Source: a virus. From it: a stretch of 38,467 nucleotides of DNA. The first letter of the stretch is position 1; each line of letters starts with the position of its first letter. Below the pieces are notes generated by a model. It was not told the DNA's origin. It worked only from the letters and a program-made list of their open reading frames with translations, and did not search any database. Of the stretch, positions 28,101-38,467 are shown piece after piece. The position numbers and the translations under genes were made by a program. The stretch is taken from IMG/VR virus record IMGVR_UViG_3300019776_000260, positions 1-38,467 of that record; one strand, written 5' to 3'.

Positions 28101-31100
28101 GAAGAAAGCATTTTTATCGGGCATCAAAGGGATTTTTATACAAATGATGAAATAGGTGTTTTTAATATTATTCCTAGCGAAGATTTTACCATTGAAGAAA
28201 ATGACCGTTGTCAGATTAATAAATTAAAATACGCTTATAAAACATTTGAACAAGACCGTACAAGTTTAGGAACAAGTCAGGTTATTCATTCAGACGCTGA
28301 ATTTACTTTTTTAAACGATAATGTAGAGAATGTAAAAGAGGTTAAAAACGAGTTTGTTCGTGACCCGTTAACAATTCAGAAAATTGTAGAATTAGAAATT
28401 CAGCAGCCTACAACTTCAACTGATGAAGATGACAAGGTAATGATTAGTAATATCATTGCACTTGCCCCGAGTTCATTTAATCAGTTTGGGATTAGATTAA
28501 CGATGCGTATTGTTGATGGAGTTTTGGAAATATTAAACAGACAAAGTACAGACGATGCAGACACGACAGTAATCAATTGGAATACTCTGGGTTTTGACAT
28601 AGGTAGTTCTTTTTATATCACAGAGGGCGAAAACATTGGAACTTATACGGTTTTAGGTATTACAAATACTGTTTTAAGATTAACGCCAGTTGTAGGAATC
28701 CCAACTTTTGACGGTAATGCATTTATAAGGATTAAATATTATTATACTAATGTTTTTTGGACTACTCGAACAAATGAGGGGATTGTAGCAACACAAAACA
28801 TTGAGACAACTCGCTTTGGAAACTTGTTATATTCTATTAAAAGAAATTTATTAGAGTTTGAGGAATATATGGCAAGTTGCTTACTGTATTCACGAAAAGA
28901 CATTCCTAATGCTTATTTCAAATGTAACGGTATAGCTGGCACTCAATTAAGCGGCGAAGAAATGTTAGTTGAAAATGATACAATAACATTTGATAGTTTA
29001 CCAAATCCATTGACAACAGCTAAAATATATAACTTAGTTTGCGTTGCTGAATTTAATGATGTTTTAGATTATTTAGAAGCGTATAAGGTTAGCAGAGGTT
29101 TCATTCGTGCTTATGATAGCTTTGGTAGAGTTATAAAGGGCTATGTTCAGGATTTAGACCATACTTGGCAGACCAACGAATTAAAATTGACTATTGAAGA
29201 ACGCTTTGAAACAGAATATTTAGTTTTGGTTTACGCCGATGGTGTGTTAACGGTTAACGATGCTCAATATGAATTAGGCGGAGTTAGTAATTGGTGGCGT
29301 TTTGATAATGATTACTTAAAACTTTACGATGCTCAAAATAGACCGTTAAGCAATTTTTATCGTTATAATTTTGTTGAATTAAACGGAATTGTTTACGAAA
29401 CTAAAGCGGATTTGTTATTTGCATTAAATAATTTATAATTGTTGGAAGTATTTTTATATATTTGTTGTTATTAACCAAATAATTAGAATTATGACAAAAG
29501 GAGTTTTATCAGAAGACGATGGTAAGTTAATAGGATTTAGAACTATAGAAGATGATTATATAGATTTAGATGATTTTGAAAATTTAATACACTTGCAAAG
29601 CGAATTGTTTTTAAAGACTAAAAACTTTTTTGACTTACAAGAATGTTATAATATTTGGCAATGGTATTCTTGGCAACTCCAAGCGTCTTGGCTTTTCTTC
29701 CCTGAAAATCCTAAAGATATTTTGCCACAAATTGAAAGTGAATATGGATTTACTTCTTACGAAGAAATATCAAAATAAAAAAATCAACGCTGTGAAGCAG
29801 GGATAAAATATGACAACAGACTTTTCATTTATAAGATTAACAAAGAATGACTTTGCTTTAGCAAAGAAATCTGACGACCCAAATATCGCCAAGTTGTTGT
29901 ATAATGGATTTATAGTTCAAAAGCCAAATGAAACGTTTTTACAGATTAGTGGTAGCGATACTGAAATAGCTTTCGTTGGTGGTATTCAAGTTGATTTAAT
30001 TGATAGCTGTGGTTTAGTTGTTCAAAATATTGATAATAATTTCTTTTACGAGGGATTTGTTGATGCAAGCGGAGTAAGTCAGATAGCTTTTGAGTTTGGA
30101 AATATAGGTGTTGATTATTGGACTAAACCGTTATATCTTAAAATTACAGACTTAGTAAATGATAATGTTTACTACTCAAACGGTTTTTTAGTTACAAATT
30201 ATAAATCAGAGCTTACAAGTCGTTTTGATTACACCAATCAAACGAAAATATATAACATAAGCTATGATTTAGCACCCTACACTCAATCTGTTAGATTATT
30301 TGGGTGCTACGACAATACACCAGTTAATAAGCGTGAGGTAAAACAATATGTAAACTCAAACGGTAAGCAGGTTAATTATAGAACGATAACTACTTTTTTA
30401 CGACAATATTATATTGATGCTTTAGATTATTTTGTAAACGACAGATTAGAAGTGCTTTTTTCTCACGGAATTGTTTATTGCAATAATCAAAGAGTTGTGG
30501 TAAGTGATTTTAGCATACAAGAGCGAAAAGGCGATACCAATTGGTTTAATGGCGAATTTACAATTAATCCGCAAGGAGAAACTTATACTTTCGTCTATCA
30601 ACTATATGAAGAGTTAGACGTAGTTAGCAGAACGCCTGAACATTTAGGAACATACACTTTGGCTGGACTACAACCTATTCAATTAATATTTAACCAAAAC
30701 ATTACTTTGATTGATGATTTTGTAATTAAGTTATATAAAGGTGGTGTACCGCAAACAATAACGCCAACGGTTTACACGCCAACATTAAACGTTTTAGATA
30801 TTACACCGACTTATACTTTTACAAATGGCTCTTATTCGATAGTTATAGAGCCAAATCAAATATATAGCGGTGCTGATTATTGGCAGGGCTTCGGAGCAGG
30901 ACAATGGACTTTTGATATAATTGATGCTGAGTTTGACGGTGATGATTTTAGTAATGAATTTTTAATAGATTAATAGAAAATGGCAACAAAAAGCGGAATA
31001 TTAACAACGATTAACGGTTTTCTAACCGCTATAATAACTCAGACTAAAGTGCGCTCAGCTTCTGAAACTATTGTAGATGAAATTTACCCAAGCGTTGTAA

Positions 31101-34100
31101 ACGACAGCGTAGATGATGAAACATACACCACAAAGGGCGTTAGCGGTGATTTAGATTATTCAATAACAATTCATAAATCAGGTAATCAATGTTTTATCAA
31201 AGGAAGCGTTATAAATAACAGAACTTACTCAGTTGACGCTCAAAGTATTTTTACTTGGAAAGATTCTGAGTATCAGCCAAAAGCAACTATTAACAATGTT
31301 ACTTTTAGGGCTATATTTGGAACGGGAAGCAATATTAACTTGCAGCTAACAGATACAGGATTAAACCTAACTTCAAGTATTAATGCTTTAGGTTCTTATA
31401 CATTTGATTATAAATTTTACATAGCAAAAGATTAATTATGGCAAACTTAGTATTTATAAACGAAAACGAATTAATAAACTCGCCAAGCATTAACTTATTA
31501 CCTGTTTTTGCAATGTTTAACGATGTTTTTACGTGGAACATTGTAAGCGGAACGGCAACAGCTACGAATTTAAATCAAAACCAACTTGAGGGAGACAGAT
31601 GCCTAAGAGTAGTACCTAATTACGGAACTGGTGCGGTTGTAAATAGTGGAGGTACTCAAATGCAAACAACAGTAAGCGAGGACGGAAATTATGTTTTTTC
31701 AATTAAACATAAATGCGAAATTCCAAGTCTTACTTCTATGCAGGTAAAAGTTAAAATCTACATTAACGATGTTTTAACTGACTACCAATTTACGGCAAGC
31801 GCAACGTATAATAATGATTATAGAACATATTATCAGGTAATAACAGACCTTATAGCTGGGGATGTTTTAGATTTTGCTTTTGAGTTTGGAACAAGTGACG
31901 GAGCAGGAACATATAAACATTATTTTGATGCTCCTAAACTTGAGTTTGATAATTTCGGTTTAGGTTTGCCGACAGTATTTAGCTTCCCACAAGAAGCAAA
32001 ATTAACACAATTTAGTTTTGATTATAACAATGACGGTTCACCACAAGCATATACAACTGGAGAATTACTACTTGAAAACGACGGAGTTGGGGCATTTACA
32101 AATACTGATTTAATACCAACAATTCACTCAGGTATTTATAACACTTCGACAGATACATTCGATTTTAGCAGTTTAAATATTGGTGATGCTGTTTTAATAA
32201 GATTAGATATAACCGTAACAACTACAAGCGCAAATCAAATTATAAATAGCTACTTGGAGTTAGGTCAAGGTGTTGCACCGTACCAAATTATGTTTCATTC
32301 ACACGCAGGGTATAAAACTATAAATACTTACGAAAACCTAACTATTGAAAGCAGAGTAACTATCTTAAATAACACAACTAAAGACAATCCTGCGCAGTTC
32401 AAATTTAATAGTGATGACGATGCAACGGTTTTAGTAAATGGATATAACATAACAGTTTTAACAACTACATAATGGCAACATTCTATATTATAAAGAGAGT
32501 AAGCGGTTGGTGGCACATATTCAACAACGGAAGTAAAGAAGTTAATATTAGTAACTTTGAAGCTGTTTTAGATAATGTAAACCAAACGTTTATTATTCAG
32601 AATTTAAACGGCGCAAATACCCCACAAATACCCGTTGGCATACTTGATATAATTGTTATTGATGAAACCGACGCAAGTGTTGAAGAGACTTTTGCAAATG
32701 TAGAAGATTTAAAAGTTAGACTTACTGCTTTGGGCTATACGCCTTATTTGGGTGCTGGTAATGCTGACAGTATTACTGGGCTTATTCAAGAGGGTACAGG
32801 GGTTACAATAACAGGAAGCGGAACTTTAGCAGACCCTTATGTTATTAATTCAAGTGGCAGCACAACTCCAACGCTTCAAGAGGTTTATGATGCTGGTGGA
32901 GAAGCGTTTCCCTATGGCGAGGTTAGAAGTCCGTCTGATTTTTCAAGAATGACGCATAATATGAGTGATGATGTTCCTTTGCTTTATAAATTTTATGCGG
33001 ACAATAACGATGATTTTTCAGGTCAAAAAATAGAAATTCAAGAGGGTATAGGACTATTTCAAGTGACTGGAAACAACAAAACAGACGGAAAAGATTTTCA
33101 GTTTAGAATTTTTAACGGCAGACTTTTATTAACGACAGCCAAAGACGATTCTTTTTATACATATCAGGAAGTTGAAGAGCCAACAAATACAACAACAATT
33201 AAAACACCAGCTATTAATGCTGACGGTGATTATATAACCGCTGTTGAGCCTATTTCAAAAACAGCTTCTTTCACAGCGCAAAACGGTAAAGTTTACACCA
33301 CCAACGGCACATTAACCGTAACAGACCCAACACCCGTAGCGAACAAAGGGTATATTGTTCACGTTATAGGCGGAACGGCTACTATTGACGGAGTAGGATA
33401 TACAACAGGAGCTTTGATTTATCGTTACTATAATGGTTCAAGTTGGCTTAGTGTGAATATGTATCAAGACTTATCTACTTATGCTACCCAAACATACGTT
33501 GACAATAAAGTAGCAGGATTACTTGATTTAAGAGGTAATTATGATGCTTCAACAAATGTTTTTCCAAGTTCAGGCGGTAGTGGTACGGCAGGTGCAATAT
33601 TAAAGGGCGATTTTTGGTATGTTTCAGTAGCAGGAACTTTGAATGGTGAGCCTGTACAAATTGGCGATAGTATTTATGCTTTGGTTGACAGTCCGTCTTC
33701 TGCACAATGGGAAATTTTGCAGGCTAATTTAGCTTACGTTCCAGAAGATGTAGCTAATAAAGAAAACACAACTTTAGATACGTCAACAACTAAATATCCT
33801 ACTAACAGATTAGTAAAAGAACGGATAGATTTAAAATCGGATATAGCATCCCCAACTTTCACTGGAACGGTTACTACTCCTGCAATAATTGTAAGTTCAG
33901 AAACGGCTTCAAGAGTATCTATAATCGACGGTTCTAAAAATGTAAAATCAGCAGACACGGCAACTTATCCTAGTTTAACTGAGTTGGCTCATGTTAAAGG
34001 GGTAACTTCTGCTATTCAAACGCAGCTAAACGCTAGAGCAAAGAAATTCTTTTTAGACGTAACACAGACAACTCCTGTAACGGCAGCGGCCAATACTATA

Positions 34101-37100
34101 TTGGCAACTGGTTTGGTAACGGCAAACACTTTTAACTCAAGTGATGTATTACCCGTTTTTAGTTGGATTTTAAAAACTGGCACGGCCAATACATCAACGC
34201 TTAAATTATATCATAATACAAGTAATACTCTTACGGGAGCAACACAAATAGCAACAAATGGATTGGGTAATACTCAAATTTATTGCCAAATGCAAAGAAG
34301 TTTTGTAATAAGCGGCGGAAATCTAATAGGCTTGAATTTTTCTCTATCTGCGGTAAGTGATGTGGCAAATTCCACAAGTGGACTATCATCAACGGCTTTT
34401 AACGTAGCTGTTGATAATTATTTTTTCTTAGTAGTTCAAAGCGCAGGCGGTACAGATACATTTGCTAACGTTATGTTTAAAGGATATTAATTTATGAAAA
34501 TGGACACTCAAACAATTATTTTAGCGGTTATATTTTCTGCTGTTGTGATTTTCGGATTATTGCAAAGCTGCACCTATGAATACAACACAACGAACAACTA
34601 TAATTATCAGCCTGTTAAGAAAACAAATCTGAATCCTAAAGAAGAAGAGTTTTTAGACCTTGTAAATAGCCATAGGGATAGTTTGCATTTACCTTTGTTG
34701 ATTCCAGAACTATTGGCAAGTCAGATTTGCTTAAACAGAAATTTATTAGATATTTCAAATAATGTTCCGCCAAGTCACGACGGTTGGTATGAAATGGTAA
34801 TGGCTTGCAAATGTGACGGAGATATAGGCGACCAAATCGAAGCCAATAATTACGAAACCGCTTTAGGATTATTCAATGCTTATATGGCAAGCCCTGAACA
34901 CAAAAGAGCGATTGAAATGGAAGACAGAACGCATATAGGAATAAGTTTTATACAAAGAAGAAATTACTGTTTAATTTTGAAATATTAATGGAGTTTTTAA
35001 TAAATAATTGGTTAGCTTTAGTAAGTACAATATCTATACCATTGGCTTGGATATTTGGTGGAAGACAAGCAAAAAAAGTAGAAGTTAAAAAGGCGTCAGC
35101 AGATGCAGTAGCGACGATGCAGGGCGTGTACGACCAATTTTTAACAGACTATAAAGACAGAATGACCGAGGTAATGACCGAACTTACAACTGTTAAGAAT
35201 AGCAATATTGACTTACAGAGGCAATTTAATGAAATTCAACTGCAATACGCAAAGGAGGTCGAAAAGTCGCAAAATTGGGAGAAACTACACAGGGAGTTAA
35301 TGGATAAGTATTCTTTACTTGAAAAGGAATATGAGCAATTAAAGATAGACCACGACCAATTGAAAAAAGACTTTGACAAGTATAAAAAAGCGAATTGATG
35401 ATACACTTAAAATATAAATCATTACTCGATAAAAACGGAATTAATACACCGCTAAGATTAGCGCACTTCTTAGCGCAAATCGACCACGAAAGCAACGGGT
35501 TTAAAGACTTAAAAGAGTTAGGGAGTCACCAATATTTAGATAAGTACGACACGGGTAAATTAGCTAAAGACTTGGGGAACACTCCAGAAGATGATGATGA
35601 CGGACAAAAATACAGAGGCAGAGGCTTTATAATGGTAACGGGTCGTTACAATTATTCTGCATTATCAAAAGCAACGGGTATAGATTTTTTAAATAAGCCA
35701 GAACTATTAGAACAAGAGGCTAACGCAATGGTCGCTGCATGCTGGTTTTGGAATAAAAAAGGACTTAACTCTTATGCCGATAAAGACGATTTATTGACTA
35801 TTACAAAACGTATAAACGGCGGAACAACGGGATTACAAGACAGACGAGATAAGTTAGCTAAATGGAAAAGTTTGGTTAAATAAAGTTTTAAACGAGAGTA
35901 AATATGCGGCGATAATCGCCGCATTTTGGAGGTAATAAAAAACCCACCGATTAAAGTGGGTTAGCGATGGATGCTCTGCTTTTGAGCTAAAATGCCACGT
36001 TTAAGACATCTAAAAGATTTGAACTTTTAACCTTCCAACTATCGTAATATATTAATATTTAAAACAAAATCCCTAAAAACTAAATTAAAGGGAAGTTTGT
36101 CCGAACGTGGACGCCACATTCCAATAACAAATTTACAACTTTTTTCCATTCCCACAACATCTAAACATAATTTATAATCATTCTAAATAAGCACTAACAA
36201 ACACAATGTAAGGGTTTTATTTGTAGTTTTGATTAACTTTAAAATTAAATTATGAAAGTAACAGCAGAGAAAAAACAATGTAACTACCATAGGTATATTT
36301 TTGAAAATAAAAAAAGCCAAGCTGAATTTAGATTTATGTTTACGTCGGATTGGCATTTTGATAACCCAAAAACAAATCGTTCTTTATTATTTAAACATTT
36401 AGACGAGTGCTTAAAAACAAACACTTATATTATAGTTAATGGAGATTTACTTTGTTTAATGCAGGGCAAGTACGACCCAAGGCGTAGTAAGTCGGCTATA
36501 AGGTCAGAACATAACGGGGATATGTATTTAGACCTTGTTATAAAAGACACGGCGGAAAAGCTAAAAAAATATGCTCATTTAATATTGCAGATAAACAGAG
36601 GTAATCACGAAACAAGTGTTAGTCAAAGAACCGAAACAGATGTTAGTGAAAGGCTTGTTGATGAAATTAATAAAATTTCAAATTGCAATATACAATTAGG
36701 TGAGTACATGGGTTATATAACTTTGTCTTTTAATAGAGGCGGAGGAGGTCATAGGTCTTTAAATATAGCTTATGACCACGGGCATTGGGGAGGTATTATT
36801 ACTAAGGGGTCTCTATCGGTAACGAGGCATGCCTCAATGTTTCCTCAAGCTGATGTAGTTATTAGTGGGCATACTCACGACGGCTGGATAATGAATCATC
36901 CTAGATATGTAATGAACAATATTAAAGGAACGGTTGAGATAAAAAACCAATGGCATATTAAAACAGGAACTTATAAAGAAGAGTTTGAAAAGGGAAAAGG
37001 CTGGGCTGTTGAAAAAATAGCTATGCCAAAATATTTAGGCAGCTGTTTTATGAGTGTGAAATATATTAGAGATAACGATTTAGAATATACTTTTAATTTA

Positions 37101-38467
37101 ACTTATTAATTATGGCAATAGCATTTTTTGTGACGTGTGCATTAGGATTAGTAATATGGTTTATTGACAACGATAATGATTTTGAACTTTAAAAACGAAA
37201 TATTATGAAACAAGGAGGATTAAGATTTAATCAAGGAAAAACAAGGTTCGATTTAGTTCCTGTATTTGCGCAAGAACAATACGCAAAAGTACTTACCAAA
37301 GGAAGTGAGAAATATTCAGAGCGTAATTGGGAATTAGGCATGGCTTGGAGCAAAGTAACAGCATCGCTAAAAAGACACTTACAAGCCTTTGAAAGTGGCG
37401 AAGATTTTGATGTAGAAACTGGGTTGTTGCATACCGCTCACATAATGTGCAATGCTGGATTTTTAACTGAGTATTATAAAATATATCCTCAAGGGGATGA
37501 TAGACCTCATAATTATCTAAAAAAAGCAAAAATAGGTTTAGATATTGATGAGGTTCTTTGTGATTTTGTAGGAGGATGTATTGAGAAGTTTCCAGAAATG
37601 AATGACCGTTCAGTTTATTGGAACGACCCGCATATCGCTATTAATTGGAAATCTATTTCTGATGATGAGGAGTTTTGGTTAAATTTAAAACCAAAAGCAA
37701 AACACGATGAATTAGGATTTGAACCACATTGTTATATTACAAGCCGTTCTATACCAAGCGAATTGACTAAAAAATGGCTTGATTTAAATGGATTCCCAAG
37801 CGTTCCAATCTATACGGTAGGACATAATGAAAGTAAAGTTGAAGTCGCTAAAAATAGCGGAATTGATATTTTTATAGATGATAGATTTGAAAACTTTGTT
37901 GAATTAAATAATGCAGGCATTTGCTGTTTTTTATTTGATGCCCCACATAATAAAAGGTACAATGTTGGATTTAAAAGAATATATAATTTAAATGAACTAT
38001 GAGCCTATCACCACTACAAAGAATATTAATAGTAATGAACTACTATTACAGACACGGAGTTAACCGAGAATCTGTGAACACCGTTTACCGAAACATTTTA
38101 AAACAGAAATATGAAAAATAAACTAACACTACTACTACTCGCACTAACCCTAATCAGTTGCTCAACCCGTAAAGTAGAAGCGTCAAAACAAACAGTAAAA
38201 GAGGAAGTAACGCAAACGGCTAAAGAAGAAACGAAAACAGAAACGAATGAAAATGTTAAAGTTATAGATTCAAGTACGGCATACGAAGTAGAGTTCATTC
38301 CGATTGATAGTAACAAACCAATAATAGTAAACGGTAAAAGCTATTTGAACGTTAGAATTAAGCACTTAAAAAGAAAAAACAATATAACTACTATTTCAAC
38401 TAAGAAAGTAGCGCAAATCGAAAAAAAAGAGGGTAAAACGAACGTTAAGCGAGAGGTAAAAGTAAAA

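Overview
The window looks like the complete genome of a small tailed bacteriophage (siphovirus type) of the phylum Bacteroidota, most likely infecting a flavobacterium. Reasons: strongly AT-rich DNA, genes that start after A/T-rich leaders (typically TAAATTATG) instead of clear Shine-Dalgarno sites, repeated matches to the Bacteroidota promoter (TTG, about 20 bp, TAnnTTTG), and a full HK97-fold head, long-tail and lysis gene set. The first 99 bases are repeated exactly at the end (1-99 = 38369-38467). The sequence therefore closes into a circle of 38,368 bp, and one gene, a spanin-like lysis protein, runs across the junction.

Layout. 1-207: end of the spanin, then a two-way terminator. 244-1097: two leftward genes, one bracketed by an inverted repeat. 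1403-3936: small early genes and two putative DNA-binding regulators. 3997-5548: recombination genes (Rad52-like annealing protein, SSB-like protein, NinB-like). 5549-5711: a strongly structured, pseudoknot-like RNA leader. 5712-9553: replication genes (putative initiator carrying repeats, RepA-like AAA ATPase), a Dam-type methylase and NinG. 9631-12848: small accessory proteins. 12931-14095: a lipoprotein and a GT4 glycosyltransferase. 14318-22185: packaging and head genes (TerS, TerL, portal, protease, capsid, connectors, tail tube). 22299-34490: tail (chaperone-like gene, tape measure, distal tail, fibres), interrupted by an HNH homing endonuclease gene. 34494-35883: lysis region (CAP-domain lipoprotein, holin-like protein, GH19 endolysin). 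35884-36251: terminators and a leftward non-coding RNA gene. 36252-38467: nucleotide metabolism (phosphoesterase, dNTP pyrophosphohydrolase fused to a HAD nucleotidase) and the spanin.

No integrase, DNA polymerase, RNA polymerase or ordinary tRNA gene was seen. The phage probably depends on the host replisome and transcription machinery, using its own initiator and helicase-like ATPase to start replication. There is no positive evidence for lysogeny.

The most interesting signal is in 35937-36157 on the minus strand. It is an independent transcription unit with a near-ideal promoter (TTG, 19 bp, TAAATTTG) and an intrinsic terminator. Its RNA contains a T-arm, a 7-bp acceptor-like stem and a D-arm with exact tRNA spacing, but in circularly permuted order (T-arm, acceptor, D-arm, with the acceptor stem closed by a loop). 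This is the topology I recall for the tRNA-like module of bacterial Y RNAs (YrlA); a permuted tRNA gene is the alternative. Second is the 5594-5682 element, with two long interleaved stems. Third is a recurring arrangement (portal, tail chaperone, HNH) in which a short leader ORF runs through an intrinsic terminator into the gene. All functions are read by eye from sequence; no database search was run.
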